From an uncultured Sedimentitalea sp. (lineage in GTDB: Bacteria > Pseudomonadota > Alphaproteobacteria > Rhodobacterales > Rhodobacteraceae), in NCBI GenBank assembly GCA_947504115.1, contig CANNGH010000004.1:248001-312000 (forward strand): 64,000 bases of DNA, written 5' to 3'. A program made the translations under genes and the position numbers. Below the pieces are notes generated by a model. That model was given only the letters and a program-made list of their open reading frames with translations. It ran no database searches and was not told where the DNA came from. Positions within the stretch are counted from its first letter, which is position 1; every line of letters starts with the position of its first letter. Shown one piece after another: positions 40,772 through 49,998 of this stretch.

Positions 40772-41152
40772 TCAGACGCCGTCGCGGGCAATGATGCCGA
40801 CGGCGGCCAGCTGGCCGATCTTGGTGGTGATCTTGGCGCTGTCATCGACGGTGCCGTCGTAAGCGAGGCCTGCCCGCGACACGATCGAGGGCCCGCGTGC
40901 GATCACAATGCCGCTGGCATCAGCGAGCGTGGCGTCGACGGCGTAGAGCAAGACGGCAGTGGCGGTCTGCGCGCCATCAGCGCCGCCGCTGGTCGCCAGC
41001 TTGTACTTGCCGCTGGCGGTGATCTGGCCGAGCACCGAGCCGACCGGATAGGGCATGCCTTGCAGCAGCGTGACCACTTCGCGGGTGTAGTTCGGGTTGA
41101 CCTCATATTTGAGGACATCGCCCATGCTGGGCGGTTCCGTCAGGACGGGCAT
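40772..41152 (-). CDS. Head decoration protein, lambda gpD-like
   Basis: LPYPVGSVLG-like segment, position next to gpE. Confidence 0.75.
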   Translation of the reverse strand: MPVLTEPPSMGDVLKYEVNPNYTREVVTLLQGMPYPVGSVLGQITASGKYKLATSGGADGAQTATAVLLYAVDATLADASGIVIARGPSIVSRAGLAYDGTVDDSAKITTKIGQLAAVGIIARDGV

Positions 41153-41188
41153 TGGTCAGTCTCCATATTTTGGGGGTTGGGCGCGGGA

Positions 41189-41605
41189 TCAGCGCGAGGC
41201 TGTGGCGGCCTTCTTTGCGGCGGCGATGATGGGGCTGTCTTTGGCGGCAGCGGCAGCCGGGGCAGTGGCGATGATGCCCGCCGCATCGCTGCGCGAGGCA
41301 AGATCGGCCAGCACGCGGGCGCGCAGCGCTTCGGGTTTCAGCCCGCGCGCGACGGCGTCGGCGGCGTCGATGTCCACACCCAACCGGGCAGCCTGCGCGC
41401 AGACCTGCGCCACTTCGGCCGCCTCGGCGCGGATGGCATCGGCGTCCATGGCCGCCGCGTCACCTGCGGGAGCAGCCGGTGCTGAAGCATCCGTCACAGT
41501 TGCGGTGGCTGCGACCGGTGGCTCGGGCGTGGTCGGTGCGGCGGCTTTAGCGGAGGGAATAACTGTGTCGGCCGGGTTCTGGGTGTCTGTCGGTTTGGCG
41601 GTCAT
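41189..41605 (-). CDS. Nested in-frame scaffold protein candidate (Nu3-like)
   Basis: Internal ATG preceded by AGAAAGGG; Ala-rich helical C-terminal region. Confidence 0.45.
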   Translation of the reverse strand: MTAKPTDTQNPADTVIPSAKAAAPTTPEPPVAATATVTDASAPAAPAGDAAAMDADAIRAEAAEVAQVCAQAARLGVDIDAADAVARGLKPEALRARVLADLASRSDAAGIIATAPAAAAAKDSPIIAAAKKAATASR

Positions 41606-42547
41606 CTGTGGACCCTTTCTGCTGGTGGGATTGGTGCCGCGCGGGGCGGCTGCGAAGGTGCGGAAAGCGGTGATTGGATCCGCCAGTTCGTCGGCAAGAC
41701 CTGCAAAGATTGCGGCCTCGCCCCGAAACACTGCCGCTTCGGTGCCCAGCGCCCGCGCGACGTCGATCCGGTCTCCACGACCATCGGCGACGGTCTGGGC
41801 GAAGAGCAGGCGCAAATCCTCGAGCTCGCGCTGCATTTGATTGCCCACGGTCTCGGGCAGAGGTTTGTAGGGATTGGCGTCGATCTTGTGGATCCCGGCA
41901 TGGATCAGCGTGACCGCAATGCCTTTCTGGTCCAGCGCGCCGCTCATGTCGGTGTGCAGGGCCACCACCCCGATGCTGCCAACGGCCCCGGTGCGCGGCA
42001 GGATAATCCGGTCGGCCTGGCTGGCCAGAACGTAGCCAGCGGACAGCGCATGTTCCGCCACGAAGGCCTGCACCGGCTTTCGTGCGCGTGCGGCGCGGAT
42101 GCGATCGGCCAGATCGAAGGCCCCGGCGACCTCGCCACCGAAGCTGTCGATATCGAGCGCAATCCCGAGCACCGCAGGATCCGTGATCGCCGCGCCGATC
42201 TGGGCGGCGATCCCCTCGTAAGACGTCAGCCCCGAGGATTGTCCGATCCAAGCCCCGCGATGCACCAGCGTTCCTGCGATTTCGATCACCGCGATGCCGT
42301 CGACCACTGCGTAGGGCTGGCTTCCATTGCGCTGATGGCGCTGGGCGAGATCATTGCCGAACAGCGACGCGCGGGCAGGCAGGGCGGCAGCCGTTTGATC
42401 AGTGGCATCGGTCTCCACGCCCAGAAAGGTGATGTCCTGCCCGGTGATGCGCGGGCCCAGCCCAGACAAGAAGGCCAGTGCCTTGGCAGGGTCCACCATC
42501 AGCGGCGTGTTGAAAGCGCGCTGGGCGATCTGGGCGTGGTGCATCAT
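41189..42547 (-). CDS. S49-family prohead protease with C-terminal scaffold region (lambda gpC-like)
   Basis: DIDSFGGEVAGAFDLAD, EHALSAGYVLASQADRI, GAVGSIGVV. Confidence 0.9.
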   Translation of the reverse strand: MMHHAQIAQRAFNTPLMVDPAKALAFLSGLGPRITGQDITFLGVETDATDQTAAALPARASLFGNDLAQRHQRNGSQPYAVVDGIAVIEIAGTLVHRGAWIGQSSGLTSYEGIAAQIGAAITDPAVLGIALDIDSFGGEVAGAFDLADRIRAARARKPVQAFVAEHALSAGYVLASQADRIILPRTGAVGSIGVVALHTDMSGALDQKGIAVTLIHAGIHKIDANPYKPLPETVGNQMQRELEDLRLLFAQTVADGRGDRIDVARALGTEAAVFRGEAAIFAGLADELADPITAFRTFAAAPRGTNPTSRKGPQMTAKPTDTQNPADTVIPSAKAAAPTTPEPPVAATATVTDASAPAAPAGDAAAMDADAIRAEAAEVAQVCAQAARLGVDIDAADAVARGLKPEALRARVLADLASRSDAAGIIATAPAAAAAKDSPIIAAAKKAATASR

Positions 42548-44040
42548 GTGTCACCCTTGGGGTTGGACTCGTCTTCAGTGTCTTCCGGCGCACCGTCGCC
42601 TTCCGCGCCATCCTGCTTGTCGTCACTGTCGCCCGCAGTTCCCGGCCCCTGCGCCGGGGATCCCGGACGGCGGAAGTCGAGGCCCAGCGCCAGTTCGCGT
42701 TTGCGCTCGGCGGCAATTTCGCGGTCGACCTGTTCGGCGTCATAGCCGCGCTCGGAAATTGCCTGCGTGCGGGATTTGAGACCCGCTTCGATCTGCAGGA
42801 TCTCGGCTGAGGCGTCCTTCATCGGATCGATCCAGTCCCATTTGGTCGGCAGCCAGGCGCAGGCCTGATACTGGCGGCGCTGGCCGCTATAACCAGGCAG
42901 ATCGATGGCTCCCGACAGAACGGCCACATCCAACCAGCGGGTCCAGACCGCGCGGCCCATCTGATATACCATCACACTGTGCTGGAAGGCCGAGATGCGG
43001 CGCCGAAAGTCCACCAGCGATATCCGGGTGTTGGAAAAATTGCCCTTGGCGGTGTCGCCGGTCAGATAGCCATAAGGAATGCCCAGCGCTGCCGCGATTT
43101 GCAGCAGGGTCCGATACTGGAACGGCTCGTAGGTACCACCGGAATCCGGCGTCGCTGGGGTGGACACGTCCTCACCGGGATCAAGCCGCACGACTTGACC
43201 GGGCTCGACCTCCAGATCCTCGTCCGTCGGTTCCAGCGGGGTTTCCGGCGCGGGAGAGGTGATGAACATCGCGAACATCGCCGCGATCTTCTTTCGCTCC
43301 AGTTCGGCATCGTCATAGAGGTCCAGCGTGAACAGCTTGACGATCGCAGCGGAAAATCGTGACACCCCGCGCAGCTGACCGGCCTCGACCGGGTCGAGGA
43401 CATGGATCACGTCGGCGGCGGGCACACGCACCGTTTCATTGGTGAGGCCGGGGTCTGTCATGTCACCGGGGTGGCGGCGCAAGAAGTGGTAGGCGACGCG
43501 GCGGCCGATGCCGTCGAACTCAATCCCCTGCCGGATCAGGCCGACGCCGGGCAATTCGCGGCTCATGTCCAGCGGCAGCATTTCCGCAGGCAGCATCTGC
43601 AATTGCAGGGGCACGGTGAGACCGTCTTCCGCGCGACGGGGCCGGATGCGGATGAAGGCCTCGCCCGAGAGAAACACCTCGCGCGCGGCGCGGCGCTGCA
43701 GCCCGTAGAAATCGGTCAGCCCTTCGGCATCGGCGTCGTCGGTCCAAGCCAGCCACAGCGCCTGCAGTTCTTCCTTCTTTGCGGCATCGGCGATGGTGGA
43801 CGAGGGTTTGATGCCATCGCCGACCACATTGCTGGCGAAGCTCTCCACGGCATTTGCTGCATAGCCGTTGTTTCTGACCAGCCAACGCGCCCGGGCGGTG
43901 ATTGTGTCGCCCGAGGCGGCGATCAACGTATTCACATGGGCGCGAGACGCCCGGAAGCCCCGCAGCCGCCGGTGGGCCTGTGCCGCATCAAACCCGCCGA
44001 TGATCGACCCCAGTCGCTGACGAAACCCTTCAAACGCCAT
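42544..44040 (-). CDS. Portal protein, lambda gpB-like
   Basis: ARWLVRNNGYAANAVESFASNVVGDGIKPSS, VIHVLDPVEAGQLRGVS. Confidence 0.93.
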   Translation of the reverse strand: MAFEGFRQRLGSIIGGFDAAQAHRRLRGFRASRAHVNTLIAASGDTITARARWLVRNNGYAANAVESFASNVVGDGIKPSSTIADAAKKEELQALWLAWTDDADAEGLTDFYGLQRRAAREVFLSGEAFIRIRPRRAEDGLTVPLQLQMLPAEMLPLDMSRELPGVGLIRQGIEFDGIGRRVAYHFLRRHPGDMTDPGLTNETVRVPAADVIHVLDPVEAGQLRGVSRFSAAIVKLFTLDLYDDAELERKKIAAMFAMFITSPAPETPLEPTDEDLEVEPGQVVRLDPGEDVSTPATPDSGGTYEPFQYRTLLQIAAALGIPYGYLTGDTAKGNFSNTRISLVDFRRRISAFQHSVMVYQMGRAVWTRWLDVAVLSGAIDLPGYSGQRRQYQACAWLPTKWDWIDPMKDASAEILQIEAGLKSRTQAISERGYDAEQVDREIAAERKRELALGLDFRRPGSPAQGPGTAGDSDDKQDGAEGDGAPEDTEDESNPKGDT

Positions 44041-44043
44041 GGA

Positions 44044-44259
44044 TCACAGGCCCTTCGTGGCGATGGTGCCCCAGCGCCGACGACGCGGTGCGCCGGAGGT
44101 GGCCGTCACGATGCGGGTTTCCAGGTCACTGATGGCAGTCGCCAGTTCAACGTCCGAGCCATAGGTGATGGTCTTGCCGTCATAGCTGACGGAGCGGACG
44201 CCCGCGTAGCGTGCCTCCTGCAGTGCGGCCAGAAGCGCGCGCATCCGTTCCAGATCCAT
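44044..44259 (-). CDS. gpW-like head-tail connector
   Basis: 71 aa between portal and terminase; RMRALLAALQEARYAGVRSVSYDGKTITYGSDVEL. Confidence 0.8.
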   Translation of the reverse strand: MDLERMRALLAALQEARYAGVRSVSYDGKTITYGSDVELATAISDLETRIVTATSGAPRRRRWGTIATKGL

Positions 44260-44260
44260 C

Positions 44261-46330
44261 TCAGTCCCTCATGAAGTTCGGTGTGTAGACCCGGCGTCTG
44301 CGCCGTGGCGTGGTCGGTGTTCCGGCCGTAGGTGCGGCCGGCGTTGTTGGTTCGGACGGGACAGCCGGTTGCGGTGTCGGGCGCGTTTCCACCCCGGCCT
44401 GTTCTTCAAGCCGCCGCCAGGTGGCCTCGTCCCAGCGATCGGCCCCGAGGATCCACGCGGCCGCCCTTGCATAGACCCGGCAATCCAGCGCCTCGTTCCT
44501 CTCGCGCATCTTCTGCCACTCGGGGTGGGCATAGCCGCGCTTGTTGCGCACCGTGACCAGTTGTTCGGCGACCAGCTGCTTCAGCCATTCGGTGTCGATC
44601 CAGTCGGGCAGATGGACGGTGCCCGGCGCATCGCACACGCCCAAGCTGCGATCCTCGTCGCTGGGCCGTTCCAGCCGCAGGAAACGATAGGTCTCGGTCT
44701 TGAAGGTGGCAGTGGCGATTGACCACAGCCGTGCACCCCGGCGCAGACGCTTGCCGCCGATGGTGGCGTCGACAAAGGTCGGCCCCGACACCGGCGTCGC
44801 GCGGTTGAAGCCTTCCAGCCCCTTGATGGGCGAGACCTGCTCGAAGCCCTGCGCCCGCGCCCAGGCATAAACCGCCGCTGCCTCATAGCCGGTGTCGATG
44901 GCCAGCTTGCCGACGGGCATGACCGCGCCGTTGGCATGGGTCCAGGTGCGACCGAGCAGCGCCGTCAGCTTATCCCAACATTGCGGATCATCAGGTCCAC
45001 CGGCGATGACGATGTGATCGACCAGCCAGCTTTCCAGCCCTCTACCCCAGGCCCAGACATCGACCTCGATGCGGTCCTTTTGCACATCGACGCCAGCGGT
45101 CAGGAACAGACCACCCTCGGGGATTTGCGCTGCGAACGCCTCGCGGCGCTCCGCCAGCCGCTGCCATTCCGGCGCATCGCCCGACTCGACCCATGTCTCG
45201 CCCAGCAGAGTGTTGCGCGCCGCGCGCAGCATCTCTTCGGAGCCCTGCGCCGCCAGCCAGTCCCGGGCGATCTGCGCCCAGCTTTTCCAGCCCAGCGGCG
45301 AATAGAGCGCCGAGAGATGAAAGCTGATCGAATGCGGGTCAACTGAGGTCGCCGTCGCACGCCATTCGCCCTTTTCCAGCATCTGCGTCTTGTGGTGCTC
45401 GGCGATGGGCTTTTCACAGCCCTCGCAGGAGTAGGCCGCCGTGTCGGGCCGCCCCTTGTCCCAGCGCAGGCGTTCGAACTGCAGCCACTGCATTACTCCG
45501 CAATGCGGACAGGGCACAAAGTACCGGCGCTGGTCTGACGCCTCGAATTCCCGCTCGATCCGGGAAAGCCCCCGAATGGTCGGCGTGGAGACCATGAACA
45601 CCTTGCGCCGGTGCGAGAACGTGGTGGTGCGCGCTTCGGCGAGCGTGACCGGATCACCTTCTTCGTCGGCGGACGCCGGATAGGCGTCGACCTCATCGAG
45701 AAAGATGTAGCGCGCGGGCATCGACCGCAGGCCCGTGGCCGAGTTTGCACCAGTCAGTACCAGAATGCCGCCGGGGAATTCCTTCGACAGCATCGAATTG
45801 CCTGCGTCGCGCGAGCGCGCCGGATTGACCCGTTCCCGCAAAGCGGGACTTTCCGCGATCAGCGGATCAAGCCGCCCGCGCGACGTCCGCTTGGCCATCT
45901 CCACCGTCGGCAGCACGGCCAGCATCGGCCCCGGCGCGTGATGAATGACGAACCCGATCCAGTTGTTACCCGCCTCCGTTGCGCCCACCTGCGCCGCCTT
46001 CATGAAGCTGATGCGCTGCGCGGGATGGCGGGGCGACAGAGCATCCATGATCTCGCGCAAGTATGGCGTGCGCGCGGTTCGGTACTGGCCCGGTTCGGCC
46101 GAGGCACGAGAGGAAAGTTTGCGGTGCTGATCCGCCCATTCCGACACCGTCAGGTCCGGATCAGGCCGCATCCCACGCCGCCAGGACCTCAAAATGTCCT
46201 CGGCCCCGTCAAACCCGAGGTCGAGCCCATCCGTCAGCTGATCTTCGATCAGATCGGTGTCGGTTGTATCGTCGCCGTTATCCGAGGCTGACCCGGAGAT
46301 CGGCAAGGGCGTCGAGTTGCGCTCTGACAT
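44261..46330 (-). CDS. Terminase large subunit, GpA family
   Basis: RISFMKAAQVGATEAGNNWIGFVI, YIFLDEVDAYP, GVDVQKDRIEV. Confidence 0.95.
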   Translation of the reverse strand: MSERNSTPLPISGSASDNGDDTTDTDLIEDQLTDGLDLGFDGAEDILRSWRRGMRPDPDLTVSEWADQHRKLSSRASAEPGQYRTARTPYLREIMDALSPRHPAQRISFMKAAQVGATEAGNNWIGFVIHHAPGPMLAVLPTVEMAKRTSRGRLDPLIAESPALRERVNPARSRDAGNSMLSKEFPGGILVLTGANSATGLRSMPARYIFLDEVDAYPASADEEGDPVTLAEARTTTFSHRRKVFMVSTPTIRGLSRIEREFEASDQRRYFVPCPHCGVMQWLQFERLRWDKGRPDTAAYSCEGCEKPIAEHHKTQMLEKGEWRATATSVDPHSISFHLSALYSPLGWKSWAQIARDWLAAQGSEEMLRAARNTLLGETWVESGDAPEWQRLAERREAFAAQIPEGGLFLTAGVDVQKDRIEVDVWAWGRGLESWLVDHIVIAGGPDDPQCWDKLTALLGRTWTHANGAVMPVGKLAIDTGYEAAAVYAWARAQGFEQVSPIKGLEGFNRATPVSGPTFVDATIGGKRLRRGARLWSIATATFKTETYRFLRLERPSDEDRSLGVCDAPGTVHLPDWIDTEWLKQLVAEQLVTVRNKRGYAHPEWQKMRERNEALDCRVYARAAAWILGADRWDEATWRRLEEQAGVETRPTPQPAVPSEPTTPAAPTAGTPTTPRRRRRVYTPNFMRD

Positions 46331-46814
46331 GGGTTTCCAGCACCCTCTGCAGGATCGCGGCCTCGATCATCACCGGTTTGCCGGATTGTTTTTCCACCTC
46401 CGCGGCCACGTCCGCCGCCATCAACGCGGCCACTCTGCTGGGCCAGGTCACCCATACGTCGCGTTCCTGCCGAGCGAGGCGAAACACCAGCGTTTCTGCC
46501 CGGGCGCGGTCGACCAGCGTGCCCTTCTTCTTCTGGATCGCCAGCTGGCGTTCCTGCGCCTGATAAACCGTCAGTGCGGTGCGGGCCTTGAGGTAGGACG
46601 AGCTGTCCGCTGGCCCCGAAAAGCCACTGTCGCCACCGGTGCTGCGCCGCTGCTGGTCGGGGTCGGTCATCTCGGCGCGGCGCACGTCCGAGGCTGCGGC
46701 ATTGATCGAGCCGTCGCTGTAAACCGACAATCGCCCGGCCTTGCGCGCCTTCTGGATCGCCCCGCGCGACAGGCCGGAATGGGCGGAATACTCGCGCTCG
46801 GACATACCTTCCAT
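46278..46814 (-). CDS. Terminase small subunit-like protein
   Basis: HTH-like N-terminus EREYSAHSGLSRGAIQKARKAGRL; overlaps GpA start. Confidence 0.7.
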   Translation of the reverse strand: MEGMSEREYSAHSGLSRGAIQKARKAGRLSVYSDGSINAAASDVRRAEMTDPDQQRRSTGGDSGFSGPADSSSYLKARTALTVYQAQERQLAIQKKKGTLVDRARAETLVFRLARQERDVWVTWPSRVAALMAADVAAEVEKQSGKPVMIEAAILQRVLETHVRAQLDALADLRVSLG

Positions 46815-46938
46815 GGCGATTGGACGTGCCCTCAAGATATTGGAATTAAACCGAAATAGCGGTCTTATTCAGTTGATTACACTCGCCCGTCGAGCGATTC
46901 TCGGATCATGAAATTACCCCCGGATCGGAGACACGCCC

Positions 46939-47121
46939 ATGACCATCGCCCATCGCTTCAACACCGAAGCCGCCCGCCTGCTGCCGCACATGGCGACAGA
47001 CCTCGCGGTCGACCCCACGATCACCACGGCGGGTGAGATCGACGAGATCGTATTGCGCCGCAGCGAATTCCTCGGCGGGATGGCTTGCGCGATCCTCGCC
47101 ATGATCGAACAGCAGGAGTGA
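46939..47121 (+). CDS. Small conserved-type phage protein, function unknown
   Basis: Short ORF upstream of other small + strand ORFs. Confidence 0.45.
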   Translation: MTIAHRFNTEAARLLPHMATDLAVDPTITTAGEIDEIVLRRSEFLGGMACAILAMIEQQE

Positions 47122-47131
47122 GGAGACGGAT

Positions 47132-47350
47132 ATGACCGCCATCACCACAATCCGCATCGATCATGACGCGCTGCCCGACCAGTTTGACCGCTCGCGCCCC
47201 GACGCTGTCGCCGCCGCTATCGAGGCCGCGCTGCGCGAGGACGGGATCACCGCCGAGGCCTCGGACGTAATCTCGCATCTCAAGGTCGAACTGCCCACGA
47301 AGCAGCTGGCCGCTGCCAGCGCCGTGTTGGCCGAGCTGCAGCTGATTTAA
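47132..47350 (+). CDS. Small hypothetical protein
   Basis: ORF 10 nt after the previous one with GGAG-type SD. Confidence 0.5.
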   Translation: MTAITTIRIDHDALPDQFDRSRPDAVAAAIEAALREDGITAEASDVISHLKVELPTKQLAAASAVLAELQLI

Positions 47351-47500
47351 TGCCACCGAGTGTAATCAGAAAGCACTGATATTGCTCTGAGTTGCCTACG
47401 ATAATGGGCGCAGCAGAGCGATGGTGATGACACGCAAACGATGCAACTCGCCACCGCGCTCAAGCAGCGCAGCGATAGCGCAAAAGTAAGGAGCCCCGCC

Positions 47501-47770
47501 ATGACCCGCCTCAACCCTGCCACCACACCCCGCCACCAGCTACTCGCCGAGAAGGCCCGGCGTAAAAAAGAGGCTGCCTTGAGCGCGTTCATTGCGAAAA
47601 AGGCGGAGATCGACGAGATGCTTGAGCGCCTGCAGGCCCTCAGCGCGGATCATTTCAACGCCCACCCCGACGAGATCAATTGGGGCGATGTCGGAACCCT
47701 TGAGCATTACGCGAGCCAGCTCAAGCGTATCACGGACAGCGCATCCAACGAGGGCGAATACGCCGAATAA
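47501..47770 (+). CDS. Small coiled-coil hypothetical protein
   Basis: AAGGAG SD upstream; charged helical sequence. Confidence 0.55.
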   Translation: MTRLNPATTPRHQLLAEKARRKKEAALSAFIAKKAEIDEMLERLQALSADHFNAHPDEINWGDVGTLEHYASQLKRITDSASNEGEYAE

Positions 47771-47867
47771 ACCGGCCACGCCGCATGATGCAGCCCGCCA
47801 ACGCGGCGGGCTTGCCCCGGTAGAAAGGCGCGCCACCGCGCGTCGCATATCACAACCGGAGGCCAAG

Positions 47868-48407
47868 ATGCCCAAACTCACCGATACGCAAAGCCTTATC
47901 CTCAGCGCCGCATCCCAGCGTCCGGACAATCTCGCGATGCCGCTGCCCAAGGGGCTGCATGGCGCCGCTGCGAAAAAGGTCGTCACCATGATGATCGGAC
48001 GCGGCTGGCTCGAGGAGGTCGACGCCAATCTGCGAAAGGGCGAACCGCTCTGGCGGGAAACTGGCGATGGCCACGGCACCACGCTGGTGGTCACCGACGC
48101 AGGATTGCTCGCCATCGGGATCGAGCCAGCGGTGGTCAAGACCATGGCCGCGATCCGAACACATGCCGCCCAACCGCCCGCACCCAAACCGCCGACCCCG
48201 CGCACCGGAACCAAGCAGGCGCAGATCATCACCCTTCTGCAGCGTCCCGAAGGCGCTACTATTGCCGAGATTGTCGTGGCAACCGGTTGGCAAGCTCATA
48301 GCGCAAGGGGCATGATTTCAGGGGCGCTGAAGAAGAAGCTGGGCCTGCCTGTCACCTCGGAGAAGGTCGACGGGCGTGGCACGGTACATCGCCTGAACGC
48401 GTCCTGA
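47868..48407 (+). CDS. DUF3489-family protein
   Basis: KLTDTQSLILSAASQRPDN..., TGTKQAQIITLLQRPEGATIAEIVVATGWQAHSARGMISGALKKKLGLPV. Confidence 0.85.
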   Translation: MPKLTDTQSLILSAASQRPDNLAMPLPKGLHGAAAKKVVTMMIGRGWLEEVDANLRKGEPLWRETGDGHGTTLVVTDAGLLAIGIEPAVVKTMAAIRTHAAQPPAPKPPTPRTGTKQAQIITLLQRPEGATIAEIVVATGWQAHSARGMISGALKKKLGLPVTSEKVDGRGTVHRLNAS

Positions 48408-48418
48408 GCATCTGAATT

Positions 48419-48628
48419 TCATCCCCAGCGCTGAAACAACCTGCGCAGCGCGTAGCTGCGCAGGAGTGATATGCCAACAAAAACCGCACCGATCATCAGG
48501 TTTTCGCCAAGATGCAGGTGCAGGCCGAACCATGGGAACACCACGATCTGTGCTGCGACGGCTAGCGCGTAGCCCACGACGACGTTCGTGACGGCCTCGA
48601 CAAATGACATGCGTCGGGACTGTCTCAT
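48419..48628 (-). CDS. Small membrane protein (DUF7220-like)
   Basis: SFVEAVTNVVVGYALAVAAQIVVFPWFGL...SLLRSYALRRLF. Confidence 0.7.
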   Translation of the reverse strand: MRQSRRMSFVEAVTNVVVGYALAVAAQIVVFPWFGLHLHLGENLMIGAVFVGISLLRSYALRRLFQRWG

Positions 48629-49998
48629 GCGCGTTTCCTCGTTTGATGAGCCGGGCTCTCGGTCCCGTCCTGTTCGGCGGCGCGAATGGCCGTCCGCCCC
48701 GTCGCCATCTCCCACCGCCGCACGGCGACGTCGCAATAGACCGGATCCAGCTCCATCGCGAAACACCGTCGCCCAGCGCGTTCGGCAGCGATCAACTGGG
48801 TGCCAGAGCCGCAGAAGGGTTCATAGATCAGGTCGCCCGGATCGCTGAACGCGGTCAGCACTGCCTCGACCAGCGCCACAGGGAACACCGCCGGGTGCGA
48901 CCCGGCGGCACCCAACCCGCCCTTGTGGCGCATGATGCGGAAAACGCTGTCCGGGATGCGGTGGCTTTGGATCGCATTGCCGGTGCCGGTCTTGGCGTGA
49001 ACGGTGCCGTCGGCTCCGCGAAGCCCACCGCCACCGAGGGTTACACCCGCGTGTTTGGACGGGACGGTCTTGTGCGGTTTGCGGGGCGCGCGGTTGAAAT
49101 GGAAAATGAACTCGTGCGACGGGGCCAGGCGGCCTTGCCAGTCGCCCGGCAGGCCCGGGCCCTGATCCCACACATACCAACCAAAGCGTCGCCAGCCAGA
49201 GCTGCGCATCCATTCGACCCATCCTTCCCAATAGGGCTGCCATTCGCCATCGCGGTGGACCAGCCCTAGGTTGACCAGCAGTTGCGCGTCAGCCGTGACC
49301 GGGGCCGCGGAAAACACGCCCTGCATCAGCGCATCCCAATCCCCGACCTTTTCCTTGGCCGCGCCGTAGTCGCGCTGTTGGGCGTAAGGCGGCGAGGTGA
49401 ACATCAGCGTCGCTTGCTCGCCCTGCATCAGCTTGGCGACGACGTCCGGATCGGTGGCATCGCCACAGCACAGCCGATGCTTGCCCAGCGCCCAGATATC
49501 GCCCGGCTTGGTGATCGGCTCGGCAGCCGGTTCGGGGATGGCGTCAGCGTCGTCATCAGAAATCGCCGGGTGGTCGTCGGCATCGGCCAGCAGGGCGACC
49601 AATTCGTCCTCGGGGATCCCGATCAGCCCGAGGTCGAAATCCTCGGCCAGCAGCGCCTGCAATTCCTGCATGAGCAGCGCCTCGTCCCAGCCACCCAGCT
49701 CGGTCAGTTTGTTGTCGGCGATGCGATAAGCCCGGCGCTGGGCCTCGGTCAGATGACCCAACACGATCACCGGGGCCTCGGACAGTCCGAGCAGGGCGGC
49801 AGCCAGGACACGGCCGTGCCCGGCGATCAGCTCGCCATCGGCAGCCACCAGCACCGGGACGGTCCATCCGAACTCGGCCATGCTGGCGGCGATCTTTGCC
49901 ACTTGGTCAGCGTCATGGGTCTTGGCGTTGCGGGCATAGGGGCGGAGCCGGTCAACCGGCCAGTGCTCGATCCGGCCCGGCAGGATTGGAGCGTTCAT
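48625..49998 (-). CDS. ParB-like nuclease domain / DNA methyltransferase fusion (copy 1)
   Basis: ELIAGHGRVLAA ParB motif; TSPPYAQQRDY catalytic motif; EPFCGSGTQLIAAERAGR. Confidence 0.92.
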   Translation of the reverse strand: MNAPILPGRIEHWPVDRLRPYARNAKTHDADQVAKIAASMAEFGWTVPVLVAADGELIAGHGRVLAAALLGLSEAPVIVLGHLTEAQRRAYRIADNKLTELGGWDEALLMQELQALLAEDFDLGLIGIPEDELVALLADADDHPAISDDDADAIPEPAAEPITKPGDIWALGKHRLCCGDATDPDVVAKLMQGEQATLMFTSPPYAQQRDYGAAKEKVGDWDALMQGVFSAAPVTADAQLLVNLGLVHRDGEWQPYWEGWVEWMRSSGWRRFGWYVWDQGPGLPGDWQGRLAPSHEFIFHFNRAPRKPHKTVPSKHAGVTLGGGGLRGADGTVHAKTGTGNAIQSHRIPDSVFRIMRHKGGLGAAGSHPAVFPVALVEAVLTAFSDPGDLIYEPFCGSGTQLIAAERAGRRCFAMELDPVYCDVAVRRWEMATGRTAIRAAEQDGTESPAHQTRKRA

